Positions 1-5,673 of a DNA stretch of 5,954 bases are shown piece after piece. Source of the DNA: Deltaproteobacteria bacterium (GTDB lineage: Bacteria > Desulfobacterota > Binatia > UBA9968). Positions within the stretch are counted from its first letter, which is position 1. Each line of letters begins with the position of its first letter. Position numbers and translations under genes: made by a program. The stretch covers positions 1 through 5,954 of the forward strand of contig JACPFH010000754.1 in assembly GCA_016183075.1 (NCBI GenBank). The letters run 5' to 3'. The notes under the pieces were generated by a model that had not been told where the DNA came from, searched no databases, and saw nothing but the letters and a program-made list of their open reading frames with translations.

Positions 1-375
1 AACTACTCCCTGATCGTCGATAACCGCTCGTTTGAGGTCGAGGTCGACGTGGCGGAGGATGAATACGGTGTGCTGGTGGACGGTAGGAGCTACCACATCG
101 ACCTCGTCGACGAGCGGCGCGTGCGGCTTGGCGGGCTACAAGCCGGGATTCATGTCGAGGGACGCCAGGAAATTTCGGTGCCGATGCCGGGGAAAATCAT
201 CGCGGTCCTCGTCGGGGAAGGAGACCGGGTGGAAAAAGGTCAGGGCCTCGTGATCGTTGAGGCCATGAAGATGGAAAACGAGGTGCGGACTCCGATCAGC
301 GGCGAGGTCAAGGAGATTCGAGTAAAGGCTGGCGAGGCTGTCGAGGCGGGAGCCGTTCTGCTCGTGGTGGAATAG
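1..375 (+). CDS. Biotin carboxyl carrier (biotinyl/lipoyl-domain) subunit, 5'-truncated
   Basis: This is the C-terminal 124 residues of a biotin carrier protein. The reading frame is open to the left edge, so the true start lies outside the window; the GTG at 49 is an internal codon. The last ~75 residues form a biotinyl domain: a PMPGKI strand, then GDRVEKGQ, then the EAMKMEN hairpin turn. The biotin-accepting lysine is at 268-270, 34 residues before the C-terminus, the usual spacing for this family. Such domains carry carboxyl groups between a biotin carboxylase and a carboxyltransferase in the cytoplasm. The segment before the domain (VDGRSYHIDLVDERRVRL) resembles the N-terminal part of stand-alone carrier subunits of acetyl-, propionyl- or methylcrotonyl-CoA carboxylases. 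An oxaloacetate decarboxylase or pyruvate carboxylase fragment is possible but less likely. Which acyl-CoA is used cannot be told here; the partner subunits would be expected upstream, off the window. Confidence 0.9.
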   Translation, partial: NYSLIVDNRSFEVEVDVAEDEYGVLVDGRSYHIDLVDERRVRLGGLQAGIHVEGRQEISVPMPGKIIAVLVGEGDRVEKGQGLVIVEAMKMENEVRTPISGEVKEIRVKAGEAVEAGAVLLVVE

Positions 376-396
376 CTGGCGTCGCAAAAAATTTTC

Positions 397-425
397 TTGT
401 CAGGTTGTCGCATTCGTGTTATAGA
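397..425 (+). promoter_or_regulatory. Candidate sigma70 promoter for the arginine decarboxylase gene
   Basis: TTGTCA (397-402, 5/6 to the -35 consensus) is followed after 17 bases by TATAGA (420-425, 4/6 to the -10 consensus). An A6T4 tract just upstream (386-395) could act as an UP-like or bent segment. Transcription would start near 431-433, only a few bases before the ATG at 435. The message would then be almost leaderless, which fits the absence of any Shine-Dalgarno sequence. This rests on motif matching only. Confidence 0.4.
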
Positions 426-434
426 CCCCCATGG

Positions 435-1001
435 ATGGTCCCAAAAAAAGTTTTTTTCACCAAGGGAGCTGGAATTCACAAAGAGCGGCTGGCTTCTTTC
501 GAGCTGGCGCTGCGGACTGCCGGACTGGCCCACTGTAATCTAGTTTTGGTTTCGAGCATCTATCCTCCCGGTTGCAAAATCATCTCGAAAGAAGACGGAT
601 TGAGGCTGCTGCGGCCCGGGGAGATTGTTTTCGCCGTTTACGATCGCGAAAACACGAACGAGCCCAACCGTCTTATCGCCGCTTCCGTTGGTTTGGCCAT
701 CCCGGCGGATCCGACCATGCATGGTTATCTTTCGGAGCACCATGCGTATGGGGAGACCGATGAAAAGGCCGGGGAATATGCCGAGGATCTCGCCGCCAGC
801 ATGTTGGCGACCACCCTGGGAATTGAATTTAATTCGGAGCTCGACTGGGACGAGCGGGAACAGATCTTCAAAATGTCCGGCAAAATCGTGCGCACGACCA
901 ACATCACCCAATCTGCTATCGGCAATAAAGAGGGCCTCTGGACCACGGTCTTTGCCGCCGCCGTCTTTATCAACGACGATAACGCCCCGGAAGGCAAATA
1001 A
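435..1001 (+). CDS. Pyruvoyl-dependent arginine decarboxylase
   Basis: The 188-residue product matches the PvlArgDC family, which converts arginine to agmatine and CO2, the first step of a route to putrescine and spermidine. The proenzyme cuts itself between two serines, and the new N-terminal serine becomes the pyruvoyl cofactor. Here the site is Ser40-Ser41 in VSSIYPPGCK, equivalent to Ser52-Ser53 of the Methanocaldococcus jannaschii enzyme. This predicts a beta chain of ~40 residues and an alpha chain of ~148. Other family signatures are VPKKVFFTKG at the start, ASFELAL, PPGCKIIS, LRPGEIVFAV and the GYLSEHHAYGE segment. Glu101 there is a possible counterpart of the catalytic glutamate of the archaeal enzyme (by motif, not alignment). 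I chose ATG 435 because the family begins right before VPKK; a TTG at 405 would add ten uncharacteristic residues. No Shine-Dalgarno precedes it. The enzyme could serve polyamine synthesis or, as in Chlamydia AaxB, acid resistance; no antiporter or agmatinase gene lies nearby to decide. Confidence 0.93.
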   Translation: MVPKKVFFTKGAGIHKERLASFELALRTAGLAHCNLVLVSSIYPPGCKIISKEDGLRLLRPGEIVFAVYDRENTNEPNRLIAASVGLAIPADPTMHGYLSEHHAYGETDEKAGEYAEDLAASMLATTLGIEFNSELDWDEREQIFKMSGKIVRTTNITQSAIGNKEGLWTTVFAAAVFINDDNAPEGK

Positions 1002-1009
1002 CCCCTTTT

Positions 1010-1082
1010 AGTTTTGAGTTTTGAATTTTTAGTTTTTAGTTCCCCCCCGCGACTTAAAACTCAAAACTAATAACTCAAAACT
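1010..1082. repeat. Long AT-rich imperfect hairpin between convergent genes (possible bidirectional terminator)
   Basis: Arms 1010-1039 and 1053-1082 are 30 bases each and pair at 25 of 30 positions without gaps by hand. The outer 11 bp (AGTTTTGAGTT with AACTCAAAACT) are perfect. The 13-base loop contains a run of seven C. The right arm also holds ACTCAAAACT twice as a direct repeat (1059-1068 and 1073-1082). The element starts eight bases after the decarboxylase stop, and its right arm includes the tatC stop codon (complement of 1075-1077) and part of its last codons. A role in ending transcription from both sides is inferred from position and symmetry. It is AT-rich, not a classic GC stem with a T tail. 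Confidence 0.7.
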
Positions 1083-1830
1083 GATTTTTCTGTCTGGCCA
1101 GATAGGCGACGAGGATGCTCACGCCATATAAGACGAGCAGGGGCACCGCGAGCAGGATCTGGGAGATAATATCGGGAGGCGTGAGAATGGCGGCGAGTAG
1201 GAAGAGCAGGAGGACGCCGTAGCGGAACTGATGGATAAGGAACCGGTGGTTGAGGACACCGATCCGGGTGAAAAAATAGGCGGCGACGGGCAGCTCGAAG
1301 ATGAGGCCGAAAGCGAGCAGCAATTGTGCGGAGAACGAAAGGTATTCGCCGATCCGGATGGCGGGGCGCACGCCCAGGGCGTTGTAGCGCTTGAGGAAAA
1401 AGGCGTATCCCATCTCGAAGACCACGGCGTAGCAGAAATAGGCGCCGAGCAGAAATAGCAGGGTCCCGAACAAAACAAAGCCGCGGGCATAGCGTTTTTC
1501 ATGCTCGTAGAGACCCGGAGCCACGAATTGCCATGACTCCCACAGGATCACCGGGAAAGCGAGGAAGAGGGCCGCGATCAAGGCAACCTTGATCTTCGTG
1601 AAGAAGGCCTCGGGAACGCCGGTTCCGATCAGACTTAGCCCTGGCGCCTGGAGCCGTAGCAGGGGAGCGGTCAGGATCGCGAAGATCTGGTCGGCAAACG
1701 TAAAAGAAAGAGAGAAAGCGGCGACAATGGCGAGCGCGGATCGGATAAGGCGCGAGCGAAGCTCCTCCAGGTGGGCGGTGAAGGGCATGCGGGCATCATC
1801 GGGATGCCCTTTACCTTGAGTCTTTCTCAC
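1075..1830 (-). CDS. tatC: Sec-independent (twin-arginine) protein translocase subunit TatC
   Basis: TatC is the inner-membrane receptor of the Tat pathway. With TatB it binds twin-arginine signal peptides and then recruits TatA-type subunits to move folded proteins across the membrane. The 251-residue product has the family signatures: HLEELRSRL before the first helix, the WQFVAPGLYEHEKR cytoplasmic loop, FELP, and TPPDIISQ before the fifth helix. Six hydrophobic segments are visible. Residues matching E. coli F94, E103 and E170 are F102, E111 and E179, so the signal-peptide site looks intact. The GTG start at 1830 overlaps the end of tatB by 20 bases, indicating cotranscription and probably coupled translation. 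An alternative is ATG at 1788, which would begin MPFTAHLEEL; neither has a strong ribosome site, so the start is uncertain. The last residues (QKNQF) and stop lie at or inside the hairpin repeat at 1010-1082. Confidence 0.96.
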   Translation of the reverse strand: MRKTQGKGHPDDARMPFTAHLEELRSRLIRSALAIVAAFSLSFTFADQIFAILTAPLLRLQAPGLSLIGTGVPEAFFTKIKVALIAALFLAFPVILWESWQFVAPGLYEHEKRYARGFVLFGTLLFLLGAYFCYAVVFEMGYAFFLKRYNALGVRPAIRIGEYLSFSAQLLLAFGLIFELPVAAYFFTRIGVLNHRFLIHQFRYGVLLLFLLAAILTPPDIISQILLAVPLLVLYGVSILVAYLARQKNQF

Positions 1831-2071
1831 GCTCTTGTGCGGCGGGGGTTGAAGCGGCGGAGCGCTCCTCGCCGGCCGGAGTTTCAGAAGCCGATTCCTC
1901 GATCTCCTGTTCCACCTGCCGGAACTCCTCCTTTATCTCATCTGTGGCACGGCGAAACTCTGCCAGGCCCTTGCCTAAAGCGCGGGCGATCTCCGGAAGC
2001 CTGCGCGGGCCCAGTACAATAAGCGCGAGCGCCAGAATCAAGATTAACTCCGGCATGCCAATGCCGAACAT
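1811..2071 (-). CDS. tatB: Tat translocase subunit of the TatA/TatB family, TatB-like
   Basis: The 86-residue protein has the TatA/B layout: a very short N-terminus, one membrane helix (about residues 5-21), a Gly21-Pro22 hinge, an amphipathic helix (RRLPEIARALGKGLAEFRRA), then a charged, Glu/Ala/Ser-rich tail likely to be disordered. Glu8 at the start of the helix and the LGPRRLP hinge resemble TatB (E. coli TatB has Glu8 and LGPQRLP) more than TatA, which has a polar Gln and FGTKKLG. In TatBC, this subunit helps hold the substrate signal peptide. It is the first gene of a two-gene unit with tatC. I place the start at ATG 2071, because a GGAGAG ribosome site sits six bases upstream. A TTG start at 2083 would include that site in the coding region. 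No separate tatA is in the window; it may lie elsewhere, or this protein may serve both roles, as in minimal Tat systems. Confidence 0.92.
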   Translation of the reverse strand: MFGIGMPELILILALALIVLGPRRLPEIARALGKGLAEFRRATDEIKEEFRQVEQEIEESASETPAGEERSAASTPAAQEREKDSR

Positions 2072-2075
2072 CACA

Positions 2076-2081
2076 CTCTCC
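2076..2081 (-). promoter_or_regulatory. Ribosome binding site of tatB (decides the start)
   Basis: GGAGAG on the minus strand stands six bases (counted from GGAG) before ATG 2071. This is good Shine-Dalgarno spacing and favours ATG 2071 over the TTG at 2083 and the GTG at 2074. Confidence 0.75.
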
Positions 2082-2082
2082 A

Positions 2083-2112
2083 ACTATAAGCTATTCCATT
2101 TCGGGTTGGCAA
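2083..2112 (-). promoter_or_regulatory. Candidate sigma70 promoter for tatBC
   Basis: On the minus strand, TTGCCA (2107-2112, 5/6 to -35) is followed after 18 bases by TATAGT (2083-2088, 5/6 to -10). The predicted transcript start falls close to, or inside, the tatB ribosome site. That is a weakness of the call, unless start-site selection is shifted. Motif match only. Confidence 0.35.
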
Positions 2113-2114
2113 GC

Positions 2115-2139
2115 AAGCGCGCGGGCGGCAGGCGCGCTT
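2115..2139. repeat. GC-rich inverted repeat in the divergent tat/deacetylase intergenic region
   Basis: AAGCGCGC (2115-2122) and GCGCGCTT (2132-2139) are perfect 8-bp inverted arms around a 9-base loop. The dyad lies just upstream of the candidate tatB -35 box and overlaps the weak -35 candidate for the deacetylase gene. An operator acting on both divergent promoters is one reading. The following TTTACTTTT also gives it the look of a terminator on the plus strand, though no plus-strand gene lies immediately upstream to be terminated. Confidence 0.45.
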
Positions 2140-2167
2140 TACTTTTGCGGGCCAGCGATGGTAGATA
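2138..2167 (+). promoter_or_regulatory. Weak promoter candidate for the deacetylase gene
   Basis: TTTACT (2138-2143, 4/6) and TAGATA (2162-2167, 3/6) are separated by 18 bases. The predicted start is near 2173-2175, again only a few bases before the ATG at 2180. The match is poor and the call is mainly positional: the gene needs a promoter in this 108-base divergent gap. Confidence 0.18.
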
Positions 2168-2179
2168 AATGGGTTACGT

Positions 2180-3211
2180 ATGGCGCGGTCCGGCGTTGTG
2201 ATCGATCGGGATTACCTCAAACATGATCCGGGGCCTTTTCATCCGGAAAGACCGGAGCGGCTCAAAATCCTTCTAGATCTTGCCGATGAGCTCGATCAGC
2301 GGGAGTTCGAACTTTTGCCTCCCCGACCAGCTTCGAGACAGGAAGTCGGAGCCTGCCATAGCGCGGACTATCTCGAACTACTTCAGGCCACCTCCGAGGT
2401 TAACCGCTATGCTCTGGACGGGGACACGGTCACATGCCGCGATTCCTTCGGCGTAGGGTTACTGGCCGCCGGGGGCTTTCTCAACCTTCTGGATGGAATG
2501 GCGTCGGGGGAGCTGAAGAACGGGTTTGCGCTGGTGCGCCCGCCCGGACATCACGCGCTCAAGGATCGGGGCATGGGTTTTTGTCTGTTCAACACGGTGG
2601 CCATCGGTGCGCATCACCTCAAGCGTCGTTACGGCGCGAAGCGGATTCTCGTCATGGACTGGGACGTCCATCATGGGAATGGCACCCAAGAGGCGTTCGA
2701 TCGAGATGCCTCGGTTCTCTACGTCTCCACCCATCAGTATCCTTTTTATCCCGGGACCGGGGCGGCCGAGGAAGTGGGCGCCCAAGAAGGCGAAGGTTTT
2801 ACAGTTAATGTTCCTCTCCCCGCAGGTTGCGGTGACGCGGAATATGCGCGGGTTTTTAACCGAATCGTGATCCCCATTGGGTCGAGGTTCGCGCCCGACT
2901 GGATTCTGGTTTCGGCGGGCTTTGACCCCCACCGTGATGATCCCCTTGGCGGGATGGATCTGACCGAGAGCGGGTTTGCGGCCATGGCTTTCGCCCTGCT
3001 CGACCTCGCGGCGCGGCATGCCGGCGGAAGAATCGCTTTCCTGCTCGAGGGGGGCTACGACTTGGCCGCGCTCAAACGTTCGGTGGCCGGAGTGCTCGCC
3101 CAGATGCGCGATCCGGAAAAGGCGGAGCCGCCTTCGAGCCGCGGCGGGGAGGCGATTGAGCCCCTCGTGCGTAAAGTCCTTAGGATTCAAGAGCCCTACT
3201 GGTCAGGATGA
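2180..3211 (+). CDS. Histone deacetylase family protein (zinc-dependent arginase-fold deacetylase)
   Basis: The 343-residue product spans the whole HDAC domain. Motifs in order: HPERPERL (21-28), RPPGHHA with catalytic His124/His125, MGFCLFN (132-138), DWDVHHGNGT with zinc ligands Asp162 and His164, STHQYPFYPGTG, NVPLPAG, SAGFDPHRDDPLGG with zinc ligand Asp249, and LEGGYD with the transition-state tyrosine Tyr293. All catalytic residues are present, so it should be an active zinc hydrolase. Bacterial members deacetylate lysines (AcuC acts on acetyl-CoA synthetase) or acetylated polyamines. The position held by the gatekeeper glutamate in polyamine-specific HDAC10 is leucine here (Leu256 in DPLGG, as in HDAC6), which favours an acyl-lysine substrate. 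There is no signal peptide; it is cytoplasmic. It is divergent from tatBC and looks monocistronic, followed at once by the 3213-3363 repeat. ATG 2180 is the natural start for the domain, but no Shine-Dalgarno is visible. Confidence 0.95.
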   Translation: MARSGVVIDRDYLKHDPGPFHPERPERLKILLDLADELDQREFELLPPRPASRQEVGACHSADYLELLQATSEVNRYALDGDTVTCRDSFGVGLLAAGGFLNLLDGMASGELKNGFALVRPPGHHALKDRGMGFCLFNTVAIGAHHLKRRYGAKRILVMDWDVHHGNGTQEAFDRDASVLYVSTHQYPFYPGTGAAEEVGAQEGEGFTVNVPLPAGCGDAEYARVFNRIVIPIGSRFAPDWILVSAGFDPHRDDPLGGMDLTESGFAAMAFALLDLAARHAGGRIAFLLEGGYDLAALKRSVAGVLAQMRDPEKAEPPSSRGGEAIEPLVRKVLRIQEPYWSG

Positions 3212-3212
3212 C

Positions 3213-3363
3213 CAGGCTGTTGAAAAAGCCTGTGTTCAGACCGGTCAAAAAGGTCCCAGATGCAAGGCGCGCGAGAAACCGACGAGCGGAGGCGTACTTG
3301 AGCAGTACGTTGGAGCGAGGCGGTTGAGCGCAACGAAGCAGATGGGCCTTTTTCAACGGTCTG
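3213..3363. repeat. ~150-bp imperfect palindromic intergenic repeat
   Basis: The ends are CAGGCTGTTGAAAAAGCC (3213-3230) and, read on the opposite strand, CAGACCGTTGAAAAAGGCC (3363-3345), nearly identical. The centre is a CGTAC-TTGAGCA-GTACG hairpin (3293-3309). A second version of the end motif, CAGACCGGTCAAAAAGGTCC, occurs at 3237-3256. The segment 3237-3363 is symmetric about 3300, so the core is a 127-bp imperfect palindrome with an extra copy of its end in front. A local perfect 6-bp stem (CAGGCT, 3213-3218; AGCCTG, 3227-3232) directly follows the deacetylase stop. There is no open frame or transposase. It resembles dispersed intergenic repeats I recall from GC-rich environmental bacteria, perhaps a non-autonomous (MITE- or REP-like) element. 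That recollection is unchecked. It may also end deacetylase transcription. Confidence 0.7.
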
Positions 3364-3371
3364 ATGAGGTA

Positions 3372-3400
3372 TTGACGCTCCGCGCCTGCTGGTTTATTTT
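3372..3400 (+). promoter_or_regulatory. Candidate sigma70 promoter for fabF-fabH
   Basis: TTGACG (3372-3377, 5/6) is followed after 17 bases by TATTTT (3395-3400, 4/6). The predicted start near 3407 gives a ~30-base leader before ATG 3437. It lies just beyond the palindromic repeat, in a short AT-richer stretch, where a promoter for the pair is expected. Motif match only. No FapR- or FabR-like operator palindrome was recognised. Confidence 0.45.
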
Positions 3401-3436
3401 TAGGCCTCTTCAGCGGTCAGCGTGAGTTGGCAGATC

Positions 3437-4681
3437 ATGGAGTCACGTAGAGTCGTCGTAACCGGTCTCGGCCTGATTACGCCTTTGGGCACCGGCGTGC
3501 ACAAGAATTGGGAAGCTGTGGTCGCCGGCCGATCCGGGATCGCGCCGATCACCCGGTTCTCCGGACTGGAGTTTTTTCCCACCCGCATCGCGGGGCAAGT
3601 CCCGGACTTCCGCGCCGAAGACTTCATCGAGCCCAAAGAAATCAAGAAGATGGATCTCTTCATCCAGTATAGTGTGGCCGCGGCCGGCATGGCGCTGCAA
3701 GACAGAGGTTCGAAAATCGGCGCTGAGGAAGCCGAGCGGGTGGGCGTGATCATCGGCGTCGGTCTCGGCGGGATCGAAACCATCGAGTATTACAACCGCG
3801 CGCTGATCGAGGGCGGGCCCCGAAAAGTCTCGCCTTTCTTCATCCCCAAAGTCATCTCGAATTTGGCGCCGGGTCAAATCGCGATACGGCACGGCGCCAA
3901 GGGGGTCAACTGGACCCCCACGTCCGCGTGCGCTTCGGGAAACCATGCGATCGGCGAGGCGTTTCACCTGATCCGCGGCGGGGTTCAAGACGCGGTCATC
4001 GCCGGGGGAGCGGAGGCTGCCATCACGCCGCTCGGCATCAGCGGCTTCAGCGCCATGAGGGCCCTCTCCACGCGCAACGATGAGCCGGAGCGGGCGAGCC
4101 GGCCGTTTGACAAGGAGCGCGACGGCTTTGTCATGGCCGAAGGTTCGGGCGTGATGGTCCTCGAGGAGCGCGAGAAGGCGATAAGGCGCGGAGCGAAGAT
4201 CTACGCCGAGGTGATCGGCTACGGTGCCAACGCCGATGCCTATCACATGACCGCGCCCTCGCCCGAAGGCGAAGGGGCAGCCCGGTGCATGGCACTGGCC
4301 TTGAAGGATGCGGGCGTAGCGCCGGAAGAGGTGGACTATATCAACGCGCACGGCACTTCTACCGAATACAACGACATCAACGAGACCCAGGCGATCAAAA
4401 AGGTTTTTGGCGAGCGGGCGTACAAGATCCCGGTGAGTTCGACCAAGTCGATGACCGGCCATTTGCTGGGAGCGGCGGGGGCCGTGGAGGGAATCTATTC
4501 CGTTCTGGCGCTCAAAGAGGGAATGCTTCCCCCGACCATCAATTATGAGAACCCGGATCCTCAATGCGACTTGGATTACGTGCCTAACCAGGCGCGCCAG
4601 GCTAACATCCGCGTGGCTCTCTCTAACTCCTTTGGCTTTGGCGGGACCAATGCGTGCGTCATTTTCAGGAGGGCTGCGTGA
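3437..4681 (+). CDS. fabF: Beta-ketoacyl-ACP synthase II (FabF)
   Basis: FabF condenses malonyl-ACP with growing acyl-ACP in the elongation cycle of type II fatty acid synthesis in the cytoplasm. The 414-residue product is full length, from VVVTGLGLITPLG to NSFGFGGTNACVIF. The Cys-His-His triad and the conserved lysine are intact: Cys165 in TSACASGNHAIG, His305 in NAHGTST, Lys337 in STKSMTGHLLGAAG and His342. Their spacing equals that of E. coli FabF (163/303/335/340). Cysteine rather than glutamine at the nucleophile position excludes a chain-length-factor role. I chose ATG 3437 because the fold starts right after it; a GTG at 3422 adds five residues. No clear Shine-Dalgarno is seen for either. 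It is followed without a gap by fabH (four-base overlap). acpP, which often stands just upstream of fabF, is absent; the repeat and promoter lie there instead. Confidence 0.96.
   Translation: MESRRVVVTGLGLITPLGTGVHKNWEAVVAGRSGIAPITRFSGLEFFPTRIAGQVPDFRAEDFIEPKEIKKMDLFIQYSVAAAGMALQDRGSKIGAEEAERVGVIIGVGLGGIETIEYYNRALIEGGPRKVSPFFIPKVISNLAPGQIAIRHGAKGVNWTPTSACASGNHAIGEAFHLIRGGVQDAVIAGGAEAAITPLGISGFSAMRALSTRNDEPERASRPFDKERDGFVMAEGSGVMVLEEREKAIRRGAKIYAEVIGYGANADAYHMTAPSPEGEGAARCMALALKDAGVAPEEVDYINAHGTSTEYNDINETQAIKKVFGERAYKIPVSSTKSMTGHLLGAAGAVEGIYSVLALKEGMLPPTINYENPDPQCDLDYVPNQARQANIRVALSNSFGFGGTNACVIFRRAA
4667..4672 (+). promoter_or_regulatory. Ribosome binding site of fabH inside the fabF 3' end
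   Basis: AGGAGG, a full consensus match, lies five bases before GTG 4678 and within the last codons of fabF. It decides the fabH start in favour of GTG 4678 over the in-frame GTG at 4654, which would place this site inside fabH. Confidence 0.85.
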
Positions 4682-5673
4682 CGCGTTCTCAAGTCAGGAG
4701 CGTGGTTCTGGGCACCGGCTCCGAGCTTCCCTCCAAAGTGTTGACCAATTCGGCTTTGGAGCAGATGGTCGACACCTCCGACGAATGGATCACGGTCCGC
4801 ACCGGAATCAAGGAGCGGCGGATTCTGGAGGAGGGTAAAGGCAACACCGATATGGCTTACCACGCCTCGCTGCGCGCGCTGGAGGATGCGGGCGTGGAGG
4901 CAAAAGAGCTCGAGGCGATTATCGTCGGCACGGTCACCCCGGATTATCCTTTTCCGAGTTCCGCCTGTATTCTCGAGCACATGCTCGGCGCCCGAAATGT
5001 ATTTTCTTTCGATGTCAACGCCGCGTGCTCCGGATTTCTGAACGCCCTGGCGGTGGCAGATTTCTTCATCCGAACGGGCAGGATCCGAAACGCCCTCGTG
5101 GTGGGCTCGGACGCGCTGAGCCGCTTGCTCAATTGGCAGGATCGCGCGACCTGTATCTTGTTCGGCGACGGCGCCGGTGCCGCGGTCCTCGGGGCCTCCG
5201 AGGGCGGCGGACGGGGGGTCCTGAGCACGCGACTGCGCACGGACGGCTCTTACGCCAAGACCTTGTATGTTCCCGCCGGGGGTTCGCTCAAGCCCGCGAG
5301 CATCGAGACCGTCCAGCGCAACGAGCATACGATCACCATGAACGGGAAAGAGGTGTTCAAAGTCGCCGTGCGCTCGATGGAAGAGATAAGCCGCGAGGCT
5401 TTGAACGATGCCGGCGTGAGCATCGATCAGGTTTCTCTGGTCATTCCTCACCAGGCGAATCGCCGGATCATCACGGCCATGGCCGAGCGCCTGGGCTTTT
5501 CGATGGAGAAAGTGGTGGTGAACGTGGATAAATACGGCAACACGTCGGCCGCCTCTGTGCCGGTGGCGTTGGACGAGGCGCGCCGCCAAGGTCGAATCAA
5601 GGCCGGTGATATCGTTTTGCTGAACGCGTTCGGCGCCGGGTTTGCCTGGGGCGCCGCGGTCATCCGCTTCTAA
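4678..5673 (+). CDS. fabH: Beta-ketoacyl-ACP synthase III (FabH)
   Basis: FabH starts fatty acid synthesis by condensing an acyl-CoA (usually acetyl-CoA) with malonyl-ACP. The 331-residue product has the family landmarks: TSDEWITVRTGIKERRI near the N-terminus, nucleophile Cys117 in NAACSGFLNAL, GDGAGAAVLG, His258 in IPHQANRRI and Asn288 in KYGNTSAAS. The Cys-His-Asn triad is complete, and the 30-residue His-Asn spacing equals that of E. coli FabH (244/274). The protein is slightly longer than E. coli FabH (317), mostly between Cys and His. Start GTG 4678 is backed by a perfect AGGAGG; it overlaps the fabF stop as GTGA, so translation of the two is probably coupled. Having both condensing enzymes in one unit, fabF first, is unlike the common plsX-fabH-fabD-fabG-acpP-fabF order. 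Primer preference (straight or branched) cannot be read from the sequence. Confidence 0.95.
   Translation: MTRSQVRSVVLGTGSELPSKVLTNSALEQMVDTSDEWITVRTGIKERRILEEGKGNTDMAYHASLRALEDAGVEAKELEAIIVGTVTPDYPFPSSACILEHMLGARNVFSFDVNAACSGFLNALAVADFFIRTGRIRNALVVGSDALSRLLNWQDRATCILFGDGAGAAVLGASEGGGRGVLSTRLRTDGSYAKTLYVPAGGSLKPASIETVQRNEHTITMNGKEVFKVAVRSMEEISREALNDAGVSIDQVSLVIPHQANRRIITAMAERLGFSMEKVVVNVDKYGNTSAASVPVALDEARRQGRIKAGDIVLLNAFGAGFAWGAAVIRF

Noticed and set aside
405..434. TTG start adding ten residues to the arginine decarboxylase
   Set aside because: The extension (SHSCYRPPW) does not look like the family, and it overlaps the candidate promoter. ATG 435 directly precedes the conserved VPKKVFFTKG.
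2459..3190. 243-residue minus-strand frame opposite the deacetylase gene
   Set aside because: Antisense shadow; the plus-strand frame has all deacetylase motifs.
435..3211. A polyamine acetylation module joining the arginine decarboxylase and the deacetylase-fold enzyme
   Set aside because: The genes are in separate transcription units with tatBC between them, and Leu256 replaces the polyamine gatekeeper glutamate.
3213..3363. CRISPR array or transposase remnant in the repeat region
   Set aside because: There are no regularly spaced direct repeats with unique spacers and no coding remnant; the structure is one imperfect palindrome.
3443..4564. 373-residue open frame on the minus strand opposite fabF
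   Set aside because: Antisense shadow of fabF; no ribosome site, and a composition typical of GC-rich antisense frames.
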